This document shows positions 32,759 to 46,160 of a stretch of 64,000 bases of DNA, one piece after another. The translations under genes and the position numbers were made by a program. How positions within the stretch are numbered: position 1 is the first letter of the stretch; the number at the start of each line of letters is the position of its first letter. The notes beneath the pieces were generated by a model that was given only the letters and a program-made list of their open reading frames with translations, searched no databases and had not been told where the DNA came from. The DNA is from Hyperoodon ampullatus (Eukaryota > Chordata > Mammalia > Artiodactyla > Ziphiidae). The DNA lies in NCBI GenBank assembly GCA_949752795.1, contig OX457058.1:30568587-30632586 (forward strand). The letters run 5' to 3'.

Positions 32759-35700
32759 CGTACCCCCTGGGGAATACGGGTGCTCATCCCCCCCCCCGCC
32801 GTGCAGAAGAGAGTCACGAAGAAGGTGACTCTTGCACTGGACCTGAAGGATGCATCTGACTTTGTGGGGGAGGGGGCGGGGAGGAGGTCCCCAGGTTGAG
32901 GGAGCAGAGCAGGGAGTGGGGACGCGCTGAGAGCTGCCAGGGCCATGGTAGGGACCACAGGTTGTTCTGACCCCGAGGGACAGGGTCAGTCTTGAGCCCC
33001 CACCCCGCCTCCTGTCTGGAGCTCTGCATTTATGTGTTCCGCTGCAGGAGGGCAGGGGGATGTGCACCGTTTCACTTAAAAAGAAGGATTCCACCACGAC
33101 GATGCTTCTGTGAACTAAGAGGGCTAATGCTAGAACCAGAGGACATGGCCAGTTCAGGGGTGGGCAGCAGGAGGGGAGCGAGCAGGGGAGTTTACCGGTC
33201 GGTGATAGAGCAGCTGAGGAGGGCAGTTTCCAGAAGGGAGTGAGTGACCAGCAGATACGTGCAGCCTCAGATAGTGGGGGAGGGCAAAGGCGCCTTGGAC
33301 CTTCCAGCGGTCAGAGAAGGTCACTTAAGGAGTGGGAATTAGAGTTTATCTTTTCTGTTACTTTTTATCTTGAGAGGAGGAATAATGTAATTTTTCATAC
33401 AGTCACAGAACAAAGAGAGCCATCACTGCTTCAAAATCTACAGAGCTGATGTCATGGGCTCTGACAGTTCCATCACCTCTCTGACAGCCCCTCCCCCAGG
33501 GCTATGAAGGGGGCACAGGGCAGTGGAACTCACCCTCCAGGTGCTGTGCTTACATTGGTGAGCGGGGTGGGGGGCTTTTGGAGGTGGCTGGTGACATTAG
33601 CCAAGGGCAGTGGGGTGACAGGCAGGCAGGCCAAAGGAGGTTGAAATTACAGAAATAAAAAGAATATTTTCCTGTGGACTGAATGAGTAAGTCTATGGAC
33701 ATAATTGTTTTTTATCTAAAATGGATCTGCTTCAGGTTTTCAGAGGTGATCTTATATTATTTCATTACTTTTAACTCAAGAAACTGAATCGTTTGATTTC
33801 CATATTTGTTACTGAACAGAATAAATAATCTCTGGGGAACATAAATAATGTACTTACCTGTGTCAGTATGCACACACACTATAATTTCAAGGATATGTAG
33901 AAATTGGTTATATTTATCTTTGGAGCAGATATTCTGTTCTTGCTAGTCTAAATAAAAGCACTTTAACTTATTTGGTTATTCTGTGACTTCTGAGCATTAG
34001 GATGACAAATGGAAGATTCAGAATGTGTAGTTTTCTATCTCTATGCCGTCTTCTGTCTTAGAGAAGCCCAACATTTTGTGGTAACCAGACAGTGGTGAGG
34101 GCCGGCTGTGGGCCTGGTGCAGAGGGGGTGCAGGCATGCTCAGCGGGCTGCCAGCTCTTGGCCTGAGCTGGGGCGGCCCTGAGAAAAGACACCAGGCGGA
34201 GGGAAGCCTTTGGTGTCCTCAGTGCTTTACTGTGTTCTTTCCTGTGGCAAGTGGGAGAGGGTAATACTATAGTCATTTCCCTTCAGTGGCGACATCGTAG
34301 CTTGTAGGAGGGCTTGTTCTTCAGAGCCTGATCTGGGTGCGGGCACAAGACCCAGTCCTCCCCACATCTCCGTGTGGCCTGTTTGTTCTGGGAGTCCCAC
34401 TCTGACTCCCAGAACAAACAGGCTCAGAACTTGAAAGTCCAGGTTGGCTGAATCCCCTCGAGGGCCCCTCTGTGAGGCACCTGCAGGTCCGGTGGCTGTT
34501 TTCCTTCTGGTCAGGTACCTGCGCGTGTTCACATGGTCCAGGAAACCGGGCCTGAGCCTGGGAAGGGAGAGTGTCTTCATAGGAAGACAGCCCGGGTGGC
34601 CTTCTCCCTGGGCAGGGCAGCTGGTGGCCACTTGGGGGCAGGGCTCCCCAGCAAGTGACCTGCCGCCCAGGCGGGGACAGCCACTGGGGCCTGGCTGCCT
34701 AACAGCTTCATTCTTCGTACTTCTCGACTGTCACATCTCTGCTTAAATTTGTGACTGATGGACTTTAATGTGGAATGAAAGTGGAAGGCCTTTCCAATTT
34801 GAAGTTGTTTTGGTTGTTTGAATTTCTGGAAGCTGTTTATATTTAGAAGGTGCTGCTTAGGGCGGAGTAGAATTTGGAGCCACCTGAGCTTGTCTGAAGG
34901 TGATTTAAATGCCAGGGACTTTGGATGATTGGAGGATAACTGGTAGCAGAATGACAGCAGTGACTGTTTTCCTCTTTGCAATGAAAAATGAAAGTGCTTC
35001 CACCCTTCTTTAAGGACTCTGTGCTGCCAAAAAGAAGTCAAGCTCTTTTGTTGATTTTTTTTAAAAAAGTAACTTAGTTGAAATTCTTTAAAACTAGCTA
35101 TATACCTGTACTCCAAACATGACTGTAGCTTTTGATCGTTTTAAAAATCATGTTTTGATAGTCACTTCCATATTTTAATGTAACATGAACCATCTTTGTA
35201 TGCATTTATTAACTTTGTTTCTCCATTCTCTATTGTGTATTCAATTTTGAAAGATTTATTATAATTAGAATGAAAATCATGAACTAGCTTTTTAAATATT
35301 TTACTTTTTTCCTTTTGATCTAACTACATACTTTGAGTTACTGCATTTTATTTCAGTAACTCATAATCACTGGCATTTTCCTACTAATTTGGCATGAAAA
35401 TTCATTTTCAACATTTTGGATATTATATAATTCAGTATATTGTTGCTGATACTGTTCATATTTTAAAAATCTGTTTAACCTTTGGCTTCCACATAAATGT
35501 TATTCTTTCTACATGTCAAGTAAAATAAGCACGCTGTGTGTTCTGTGTGCACAGCAGAATGTTTAATGAACTGTGTAATTTTAAATGGTTCAAATGTTTA
35601 TTTTTTCCACCTTGAAATTGTTAGTGAGGTACATTGAGACTGGCAAGACTTGTTAATGCTTTGAGGCAGGGCCATATTTTATTTCATCTAAATTTTGTTT

Positions 35701-36032
35701 TCGCGTAACACTTGGATTTAGCATCTGATAATTAGATTTCTTTCTAGTGAAGAGAAATGCTTTTCCTTATACTTTCTCATATTTAAGTGCATTTTGACCA
35801 GGGCAAAAGAAGAGCTTTACTGAAGTTGTTGAGTTATCAAGACCATCCTTTAGGAAGGGGTCAAAGTCATGCCATTGCCTTTCCTGACTTACTCTCAGGA
35901 AGATGGTGTGTTCAGTGTGACTTTGCATGTCATTTTGTGTCTTGGACAGGGTCAGTGTTGTCTGTTTTAGGTTGTATACTTGTTATTTCCTTTGTATGTC
36001 CTGTGCAGATGGTATCTGATAACTGCTTTTTT
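32759..36032. other. Intron 2, mainly non-repeat
   Basis: About 3.3 kb without recognised transposons. It contains a C-rich run at 32789-32799 and a perfect 20-bp hairpin at 34377-34423. The segment 34760-35800 is AT-rich single-copy-looking DNA. Open frames up to 179 codons have no recognisable domain. Confidence 0.5.
34377..34423. repeat. Perfect 20-bp inverted repeat with 7-base loop
   Basis: GCCTGTTTGTTCTGGGAGTC at 34377-34396, loop CCACTCT, then the exact reverse complement at 34404-34423. Confidence 0.97.
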
Positions 36033-36390
36033 AAAAAAATTAATTTATTATTCATTTATTTAATGTTTTTGGCTGTGTTTGGTCTTTGTTGCTGCACGCA
36101 GGCTTTCTCTAGTTGCAGTGAGCGAGGGCTGCTCTTCGTTGCAGTGCACAGGCTTCTCACGCGGTAGCTTCTCTTGTTGCGGAGCATGGGTTCTAGGCGC
36201 GCGGGCTTCAATAGTTGTGGCACACAGGCTCAGTAGTTGTGGCTCGAGAGCTCTAGAGTACAGGCTCAGTAGTTGTGGTGCACGGGCTTAGTTGCTCCGC
36301 AGCATGTGGGATCTTCCAGGACCAGGGCTTGAACCCATATCCCCTGCATTGGCAGGCAGATTCTTAACCACTGCACCACTAGGGAAGTCC
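36033..36390 (-). mobile_element. CHR-type SINE, long subfamily
   Basis: Antisense copy. The target-site duplication CTGATAACTGCTTTTT is at about 36016-36031 and 36391-36406. Confidence 0.94.
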
Positions 36391-36551
36391 CTGATAACTG
36401 CTTTTTGAAGCTATTAAATTCTGCTTTGTGGTGTGATCATGAAGAAGTACGGTAGTGCCACTGGGTTTTAGCATGCTGGCTTTTTCTTCGTTTTCATTTC
36501 AGAATATACAATATATAAAATTTTTCTGTTTTCTCAGAATTATTTTGGATC

Positions 36552-36762
36552 TTTTTTTTTTTTTTTTTTGGCAGTACGTGGGCCTCTCACTGTTGTGGCC
36601 TCTCCCGTTGCGGAGCACAGGCTCCGGACGCGCAGGCTCAGTGGCCATGGCTCACGGGCTCAGCCGCTCCGCAGCATGTGGGATCTTCCCAGACCGGGGC
36701 ACGAACCCGTGTCCCCTGCCTCGGCAGGCGGACTCTTAACCACTGCGCCACCAGGGAAGCCC
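36552..36762 (-). mobile_element. CHR-type SINE, short young subfamily
   Basis: Antisense copy with flanking TGGATCTTTTTT and TGGATCATTTTTT. Confidence 0.92.
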
Positions 36763-36775
36763 TGGATCATTTTTT

Positions 36776-39404
36776 TAAAAACATAATATCAATTCCTTTG
36801 TTTGGATGGTATAAGATGAGACAGTCAAGAAATAATCCAGTAGAAACCAACACACTTGTAAGTCTAAGGATCCCTAAATCTTTGTTCAAGATTTGATTTT
36901 CCAGGATATGACCACCTGATATTAACCTTTTCTTTTTTGTTTTTGACTGACCGAACAGTTTCACATATACTGTACTCTTAAAATGATGATCTTCTCTGAG
37001 CGTAAATCCTAGAGCATTCACATTATATATAATATATGATTATGAAATATAACGGAGTCTGTAATAGTGTTGTTTGCTGACCGTTAAAAGAGTAATGTAG
37101 ATTTCAGAGTTTGGTTATAACACTTACCACAACTTAAAATAAGTAGTGAGTGAAATGACCACCTGTTGTGGCATGGGTGTTTGCCTGTAGATTTGATGAG
37201 AGATGGGTTGGAGATCAGTAGAAAATGAGAGGAAATTGCAAGCAAGGGAGCCAGGGGTGAGGGAGACCAGCGGCCATGTAGCTGGACTCCAGCAGCGCAG
37301 CCAGGGTCCTGAATGCAGAGTCTAACTGTCAACCCAGGGTAGAGCAGTCTAAAGGCCAGGTTTTTTTTCAGCTAAGTATAGTGATGTGAAATTGAAAGTG
37401 AAGGAACCCCTAATAATTCCTGGGCTTAAGAGGAAATCAGGACCCTCAGCAGAAAAAAGCTGATCCTTTGCCTGGACATTGGTTGGAAATGAGTGCAGTA
37501 AGTGGGGGTCCAGGGTCATACTGCAGTCCCAGCAGGTACCTGGAGTCCAAGCTGAAACCAAGCCGGGAGTTGAGTGATCAGAGTTGCAGGTGTGAGAAAG
37601 AAACGCTCAATTTGGAGAGCCAGTGGGTGGCCCTCTAGATCCCACAGGAAGGCTGGACGCTTGGTCAGCAGCTTAGGAACTTGCTGGAGCCAAAGCAACA
37701 GGGATGAGCATCAGTGTCTACAGTGAAGACCAGGGGAGCCAGGTACTGACAACACAGATAAAATAATACAGTGAAGAGTGAGCAGACCACTGTATTTAGT
37801 GAGAGTTAAACATACTCTATAGAAGTTTGTCATTTTCAATATATGCCATTTTTTAAAAATGGGAGAGTATTGAGCATCTTCATATGCCTGGGGGAACCTT
37901 CAGAGATACCAGAGGGAGCAGGGACAGAGATGGAGGGCTCTGCTGCTGTGGGGACGGGGTTGGGGGGGCAGTGGTGGGTGGAATTCACAGCACAGAGTAA
38001 GGACCCCACCCCCACAGAGCGGAGGAACTGAATGAATAGTTGTGTATAGAGGTAAGGTGGGGCTGGGAGGTAGTTTCATTTTCTAAGAGGGCATTGAGAT
38101 TGCCAGTCGAGGGAGAAGGAGTAGGTAAGATTTCTAGAGAGGTGATGATGCAGGATTGCTGCTGAGGGACAAAGAGAGAGGAAATGACTGGGAACATGAG
38201 TAGGGACTCCCGGGCATGGTTGAGGGACCCCAGAGGTCGGAGACCATGACTGCATGGGGCGAGCCTGTGTGATTCTCTCCAGAAGGGCTCTGAAGCCTGA
38301 GGGGCGCAGTGGAGAGAGGGCTGGCCGGTTCAGAAGGGAGTGTGCAGTGAAGGACGGGGGGAATTGAGATTAAAGGTGAGAGGATGACGGAGATGATGGC
38401 CCCTGGGACCAGGACATGAAGTCAGAAGGGATCGGGCGGCTGGGGCCTTGGTGCAGAATTCAAGAGCTTTGGCTTGAGTTCTGCGCGTAGAAGTTTAAGA
38501 AGTTGTCGGGAGTAGTGGCGACTGAGACCAGGTGTGGCTTTGGGAGTGGACAGTTGGAATGGAGTGGGGGTCAGGGTCCTCCCAGAGCTGGTCAAGTCAT
38601 TTAGAGTGAGTGACCACGGGCGGTGAAATGGCAATTCCCCACTGTCCTTCCCTGGTCGTGTTAACACTGCTCTGGACGACTCTTGTAAAGCCACCAGCAC
38701 CTTACTGGAGACACAAGAATTTTAAGAAAATGCCTGACAGTAGTTGCTGAAAGCGATAGGGGCTTAGAGAGTCGAGTACTTGCTCCTCTGATTGGAGCAG
38801 AGGAGGTGACTAAGATGTTTCGAAGGTAAATATAAGGAGTTTAAAACTGAACAAAATTTGAGAAATTTGAGACTAAGGAACCTCTGAAGGAAGAGAGAAG
38901 AAATGGCTTGTGGAGTGGTATCAACTAACTGGAGAGTTAAATGCTGAGTGTTAGGAGATGCACAGGTGTTGCGAGGGGCACGTGTAGGTAAACAGAAGAA
39001 GCATGCGTGGAAGGTGGGAGGATGTGGGTACTTTGGGACTTCATTTCGAAGATCATTCTCCAGACACTTCTGAGAGTTTCCCTCTAGTGGCATGGATTTG
39101 ATATTACCTCAGAGACCTCCACCCTTAGCTGACTAATTTATCTTATCCTATAGGAAGATGACAGCTATTTCAGAAATTAGAATTATCGAACATTTTGTAA
39201 ATCCACAGTCAAATGAAAATCTGTGCAAACTTTATTTACTTCCTCAGATCACATCAACTCTTCACACCCTCCTGGTAATAAAGCTAATTAGCTTTTGCCT
39301 CTAATAAATGTTTGTATTTGAAGTTGAAAACCACTTTAGAAGTTCCAGATACTTCAGTCATAAGCTTAGAAGATGTTCACTTAGAAGATAAATGTTCTTT
39401 TTAA
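36776..39404. other. Intron 2, purine-rich on the + strand, no gene
   Basis: About 2.6 kb rich in GAG/GGA motifs on the + strand (37200-39050). This may be a diverged retroelement or LTR remnant, but I cannot assign it. Confidence 0.4.
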
Positions 39405-39416
39405 AATTTTATTATG

Positions 39417-39622
39417 GGGCTTCCCAGGTGGTGCAGCGGTTGAGAGTCCGCCTGACAATGCAGGGGACGTGGGTTCTTGCCCCGGTCTGGGAAGATCCCA
39501 CATGCCGTGGAGCGGCTGGGCCTGTGAGCCATGGCTGCTGAGCCTGCGCATCCGGAGCCTGTGCTCCACAACGGGAGAGGCCACAACAGTGAGAGGCCTG
39601 CGTACCAAAAAGAAAAAAAAAA
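39417..39622 (+). mobile_element. CHR-type SINE, short young subfamily
   Basis: Sense copy. The target-site duplication AATTTTATTATG is at 39405-39416, with a T-expanded partner (AATTTTTATTATG) at about 39625-39637. Confidence 0.92.
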
Positions 39623-39637
39623 AAAATTTTTATTATG

Positions 39638-41499
39638 CAAAAATTTTAGATCTTTTTTTAAAGGAGTAATTAAAGAGGTCAGCGTTCTTCTTTCTCCAGT
39701 TCATTGGGTTTATGGTATGGGGTTGTCTTCATTAGTGTTTTAACTTGGTGTCATTCAAGGTGGGGCGAGGTGAGGAGGGGTGTAGAGGATGTGGAGGGAG
39801 CTGGGAAGGTCACAGCCCCAGCCGTGCGTCCCTGTTACCTACAGAGAACCGTGAGTCATCACATTCCTGCTGGAATTAACAGATGTTTAGGAAAACATGG
39901 GTTGGTTGGGTTATTCCACCTTGAATTGTTTTGCTTTTAATTTTGTATCTTAAACTAGCAATTATGCAGTTGACCAGGTAGCACAGAAACATTCATTATG
40001 TGTAGCATTCTCCAGTCGTGTGGATAGACACTGTCAAAAAATAATATTAAATAAATCAGGACTTTCCTTCTTTTAAGGAAATAAGAGCTTGTCAGTCATT
40101 TGTGTCAGTGGTTAGCTAGTTTTAAAAATTCCCCTTAGCATCAGTATTTATGAAGTTTCTCTCAGATCTTGGTTCTCCTGCCATGAGTGACTTGAAGCAA
40201 AGACATAATGAGGGTTTTTTTTTTCTTTTTTTGTATTTCTAGTATTCTGTCAGATACAGCAGCTTAGTGGGGATGCGTCTTGATTCAAATAGACTTTTGT
40301 CCCATGCCAGATCTTAGTGGTAAAATGACCAGGTTTACCTGGCTTGAGGCTCTCCTCCCATCTGTCATCAGCTTGGGGACAGCTCTGTGGTGACACCAGT
40401 CCTTTTCTCCCGCTGCCCTCGGGCCTCTGCGTCCTCCTTTTCTCTCTCTTCCTACATCCGCAGTCTCTCAGTGGATTGGGTTAAACTTCTGCTGATTTGT
40501 CACCTTCGCTTCCTGCCTGATTTGCTGACTGTGAAGTCCACACACACATCTTTATCTCCTGTTTTCTTCACATCCTTGTAATCTGATATTTTCACCATGG
40601 CCCTCTTGGATGCCTTTTCTTCACTCATTCTCCTTAACTTCTTTGCAGGATCTGGCAGTTGAGCAGTATCCTCTTCTTGAAATTCTTCCATAGTATCCTG
40701 CTTCTCGTCCTAACCTCTCTGATTTTGCCTTCTGTTTGTCCAGGAGTTCTTTAACCCACCATCTTAATGTGGTCCTTATCCCAGCGTTAAGCCTTTACTC
40801 CTGTTACAGTTCCTTCCTCCAAGAGTGGTTTTAACTCTTGTTGCTCTAAGAAGACCTCCTGAGTCGGCTTGCATCGCCTGCTGATTGATGGGTGTCATCA
40901 CTTGAAATGACCTGCCCTCACTTCAGACCCAATTTGTCATGCATGTTAGGTTAATGTATACATTACAGTGTAATGTATGGATACATGTCTGTATCATATT
41001 AATACAAAGTCTAGAAAAAAATTGCAAAATATTAACAAGGATGTGTGTGTGCATGAAGGATTATTAATGATTTTTATGTTTTTCGATATTTGTTTCTTTT
41101 CCATTTAATTTTAACATTTTAATTATTTAATATTTCAAATGTATATTTTAATATCTATAAAATTTCTACAATTATGAGTTATTTTATAATCATAAAAATA
41201 GTTAAAATACATTAGTTTTAATATATTTTAATAGTTCTAATACTATTCAAATCAGTTTTAGAATTCTATGTTGGAAATGACAGTAAGAGAAAAAGAATAC
41301 TCTCAGAGAAGCTAAATATTCATTTTTCAAAATGGAAGCAAAAAAATGGAGACTTTTCACACTTGTAAAAATAGCTAAGTTATTTGGAGAGAAGATTGAT
41401 TATTGATTTGTAGGAATTCCTTGTATGTTGTAGTTATTAGTCCTCTAATGGTAATATGCATTGCAAACATCTTCTTGTCTGTGGTTTACCTTTCTATTT
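39638..41499. other. Intron 2, no recognised gene
   Basis: Non-repeat or highly diverged. The 63-codon minus-strand frame at 40691-40500 is Lys/Glu-rich but lacks a family match. It could be part of an old processed pseudogene. From 41040 to 41260 the sequence is very AT-rich. Confidence 0.4.
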
Positions 41500-41508
41500 C
41501 GTGTTCAT

Positions 41509-41515
<7 letters not shown>

Positions 41516-41549
<34 letters not shown>

Positions 41550-41741
41550 TGGTACGCGGGCCTCTCACTGTTGTGGCCTCTCCCGTTGCGGAGCACAGGC
41601 TCCGGACGCGCAGGCTCAGCAGCCATGGCCCACAGGCCCAGCCGCTCCGCGGCATATGGGATCCCCCCAGACCGGGGCACGAACCCGTATCCCCTGCATC
41701 GGCAGGCGGACTCTCAACCACTGCGCCACCAGGGAGGCCCT
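41516..41741 (-). mobile_element. CHR-type SINE, short young subfamily
   Basis: Antisense copy with a tail of more than 35 T residues. The target-site duplication CGTGTTCATAATTTT is at 41500-41514 and 41742-41756. Confidence 0.94.
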
Positions 41742-41756
41742 CGTGTTCATAATTTT

Positions 41757-44450
41757 AATGTAGGCATGTTTATTGGTCTTTTCCTTTATGATTTTTATTC
41801 TTTTAATGTCTTGTTTAAAAACCCCTTTTTTTCTCCAAGCCATAAAAATGTTCTCCCTTATATCTTTAAAAATGTTTTAATGTTTGCTTTTCACATTTGA
41901 GTCTTTAATCCTGAAATTTAACTTTTTCGGTATGGTGAAAGGTAGAGATTACCTTATTATTTTCAGTATGGATACTATACATGGAATGTTTCATCCTTTC
42001 ATACTGATCTGTAATACCTTGTCTGTCAAACAGAAAGTTCCCATGTATGTGTGGATCTGTTTCTCCCTTTCCTTTTCCATTGGTCTGTTTACCTAGTCAG
42101 GTGTTAAAACCACACTGTGGTAATTACTATAACTTACAAACAAATCTTGAAAACTGGTAGGTGCCTTCCCACCTCACCCTAGTTATTTAAAGTTGCTTTG
42201 GCTACACTTGGCCCTTCGACCTTCCTTACACATTTTATAATCAATCTGTCAAATTCCACACAAACCACCCATGGGAGTTTGATTGGAATTACATTGAATA
42301 TATAGAATTAGAATGGGGGAGAATTAATCTCTTTATAGTTTGGACTCTTATTATACTTGGATAGAGCACATCTATCTATTCTAAAATGGTTTTCAATAAA
42401 GTTGTATCTTGTATGACTTGTTAGATTTGTTACAGAGTTTTTGGTCATTGTAAATGGCTTAAATTTTATTTTCACTTTCTAACTTTGCTGATGTATAGAT
42501 GTGTAATCGACTTGTGTATTTTCGCGTTATAACCAGCAGCCTGTCATTTTAATGCTAATAGTGTCTGGATTTCTTGGTGATTCTCTGTATATTCTGCTGC
42601 TTCCTGCATGTTGTGATGGGTTTGTCTGGTCCCAGCCCTCATGCCACCATGCCGTCTTCCCTCTGTGCCAGGCATTCCAGTGCACGGCTGGATGGGGGCC
42701 ATGATAATGGCCCCTTAGCTTCTAATGCTTCATCCTTAAGGGTGGCATTTGCTGTATATTTTTGTAGATCACCTTCATCAGGTTAGAGAACTCCTCGTCT
42801 CAGTTTTCTAAGAATTTGTGTCATGAATGAGTGTTAAATTTTAAAGAGTACTTTTTCTATACCTATTAAGATAATGCAGTGTTTCTCCCCTGATCTTAAT
42901 TGACATGTTCATATCAATGTGGTGAATTACAAAATTCTACTATTGTAATTTCTAGTATGAAACTGTTTTTGTGTTACTTGGATAAATTATACTTGAAAAT
43001 GTTGTTGTTGTTATTTAAGACTTTGCAAAATTGGGTTTCCTAACATTTTTAGAAAGATTTTTACATCTGTTAGAAACTGAGATGTTGGTGCTGTTCTTAT
43101 GTGCTTTGGTTTCTGGGTTTTCCTATCTTCATTATATGAGTTGGGGATGATTCCTTCTCTTCTTCTTTGGAGTAGTTTGTGTAGAGATTTATCTGCATCT
43201 TGGATGTTTGATATAACTTGCCTGAAGTATCATCGAGAGTTGATTTTTGTTTGTTTCTAGTATGTTTTGAGGAGTAGATATTGAACTGCTGATTCAATTT
43301 CTTGAGTTAATTTCAATGTTATATTTTTCTTAAAAACTGTCCATTCTCCCTCAAAATTTCACTTGTATTTGCAAAAAGTTGTTTACTGTATTGTCTTTTT
43401 TTTTTTAGTGTCAGCTGTATGTGTAGTTGTGACTCTTTTTTTCATTCCTGATATTGCTTCTTTACACCTTCTATATTTTTATTTAGTCAAAGAGCCAGCT
43501 TTTGATTGTGTTGCTTCTTGTTATGGTTTGTTTTTAGTTTCATCATTCTGCTCATACTCTCTTACCCTCTGCTCATTCTTCCTCTCATGTTTGAGTTGCA
43601 CATTTAGCTCAGTGGTTTTCAGTCTTCTTTTCTAATATACACTTAAAACACCAGATTTCTAAGGAGTGATTTAGCTGAGTCCTATATGTTTCAATATTTA
43701 GTTCTTTCATTGTCATTAAAGTTTTAAGTATTTTCTAATATCCTTTATGGTTTCTTCTCTGACCTATGATTATTTGGAGCTGTGTCCATAAGTTTCCAAG
43801 AAGAAGGGCACAAATTGGTTACCTTTTTGCCCCAGATTTCTGATTTCATTGTTGTAAGATAATGTGGTCTGTGTGATAATGATTCTATGATAATTGTTGA
43901 AATGTGCATTATTGCCTAATAAAGTCAGTTTTTTTAAAATGCCTGTGGGTTGAAAATAATGAGTTCTCTAATCTCTTTACATTAGGCTTATGAGTTGCTA
44001 TTCAGATTTTCTCTACTTGATCAGTTAATTTACTGAAATAAGCGTGTTAACTCCTGCTACTGTGGTAGTTGGGGTTATCCATTTTTTCCTTCCAGTGATC
44101 AAGTTTTGCTGTTAGAAGTTTACTTGTGTAATTCCCTTGGTGTATACGTGCGTGTGTTTCTGCTGGTTGTATAACCTAGATGTAGAATTACTATATTTTA
44201 GCTTGTGCATGTGTTCAGTTTTATGAGATGACACTACACAGTTTTCTAAAGTGGTTTAAACAGTTTATAATCTCACGAGTGCTGCATGAGAGTTCCCGTT
44301 ACACTATTTTTAGCAGCACTTGGTGTTGTCAGGTTTTTAATTTTAGCCATTGTAGTTGGGGTGTGATAGTAGCACATGGTGGTTTAAGTGTGCATGTCTG
44401 TAATAACTAATGAGATTGAGCCTCTTTTCATATGTTTCTTGGTTCTCCTT
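41757..44450 (-). mobile_element. Old L1M-type LINE, antisense, degraded
   Basis: The minus strand follows old L1 ORF2 order, including an RT-side region near 42830-42980 and the 'KSQLLI'-like region near 43490-43510. At 44190-44450 it looks like a second antisense L1 3' region. There are no open frames over about 90 codons. Boundaries are approximate. Confidence 0.6.
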
Positions 44451-46116
44451 TGCAGTTTCCAACTCTCTGTCTGAACAGTCTTGTTTTTTATCTTGTTGAA
44501 CACAATAACAAAGTTATTTGAAACTTTGTGTCTCACTCTCTAATATTCAGAGTGATCGTGTGAGTATTCTATTGCTTGTGAGGTTTTTTCCGTAGAGTCT
44601 TGTCTTTTTGTATGTTTGGTTATTTTTTATTGAGTGAGTGCCAAAAAGATTTAAAAAATTAAAAATAAATTGAGGTCTAGTCTTCTTCCACAATGCATTT
44701 GTGTGCGTTTCTGCCAGGCACTTGGAATCTGTTGCAACTCCTGGGTCCAATTCCAAGGACTTAGGTGGTTCAGAACTGAACCTGTGAAGTGCCTGTGAAG
44801 ACCTGGTTGTTTCTTTATTTGGAGGGAGCACTCCTTCAGAATCCCCACCCAAATTAAGGAGGATTTCCCAGGCACTCTGACTTGGTGGGCCTTGGACTCC
44901 AGTTTCTGTCCCTTGATCCCTGGATGGACTCACAGAGCTGCTCAGCCACACCCCGGAATCAGAGGACACCCGCAGGGGAGAGTGGCCCCCGTGTGCTTGG
45001 CTCACCTTCCCAGACCTCCATTCTCGCAGGATTTGGCTTGGCCGTTCTTTGCTATCTGGTTGGCTCTGTGATTCCTTCAAGAAAGTGTTCTTTATGTTTT
45101 TCCAGTTATGTTCAGAGGGAGGCCACCATTCCCAGAATCTCAATTCCTCCCATAGATGTATTTTTTCCTCTTTTTATTCTTAACCTCTCTGTATCTGTAT
45201 GTGTCTCTGTGGATTTTGTGGGGTTTATTTTTCTTTTTACAAAATCTAAATTTTTATCCATTTTAACAGACACATTTCATTCATTTATACTTACTGTGAT
45301 TTATGATGTATTTAGATATAGTTCTATCGTGTTTCCCTACGCTTTGTTTTTACCCTGCTTCTTCTGGGATTTTCATTTCTTTGGGCCTTTCATTGTCCAT
45401 CACACATGTGAATTCATTCCTTATACTGTAAATAATTCATTCCTTATACAGTTAATAATTCTTTACTATTTGATGGGGCCCTATGGTCATTTGTGAGATT
45501 TTAATTATTTGTAGGAATAAGGACAAAGATTATGCAAAAAGCTCTTTTTAGAAAACTCAGCTGTTGCTTATAAACTCTCAACTTGCTCTCTATACTTTAA
45601 AAGTATACAATAGTGTTTATTTCTTTCACTTGCTTTTTATCCTTGTTTTTCTGGTGTTCAATAAGATCATGTATTCTGAGCCTAGAGTTTGTTCCCTTGT
45701 GGGGAGTGTTGGGGTCATGGCATAGTGAGCCAAGCCTGCTGCCCTGGCTTAGGGCTCCCTCCCAGGCTTGCGGCCCCCAAGGGGCTGAAGATGGCAAGGG
45801 GTTAGATGGAGCACCCAGGAAAACAGAGTAGAAGAGGGGAAGACGAAGATGCCAGCTGAGAACACACTTTTCTTATCTTCCACTCTATGCTGGTCAGGAT
45901 CTGCCTGTAAATAATAAAAACCACTGAACTTTACCCTTTCGATGGGTGAATTTTATGATGTGTGAAAGGTACCTCAATCAAGCTGTAAAAGAGGAAGATC
46001 TGCCGGTCAGAGAGAGAAAAGAGAATGCATCAGAAACTGCTGACTGACCTGCTCATGAATTCCAGAAGCCCTGACTCAGTGTGACAGTTATTTCCAAGTA
46101 CGATACAAGTCGGAAG

Positions 46117-46160
<44 letters not shown>

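Noticed and set aside
34377..34423. MicroRNA gene
   Set aside because: The 20-bp perfect stem with a 7-base loop is shorter than a typical precursor; kept as a hairpin only.
40500..40691. 63-codon Lys/Glu-rich minus-strand frame
   Set aside because: Could be a processed pseudogene fragment, but no match can be named and no poly-A or duplication is seen.
44547..45496. Frames of 198 and 204 codons on opposite strands
   Set aside because: They overlap each other, have no recognisable domain or splice context and lie in repeat-derived intron.
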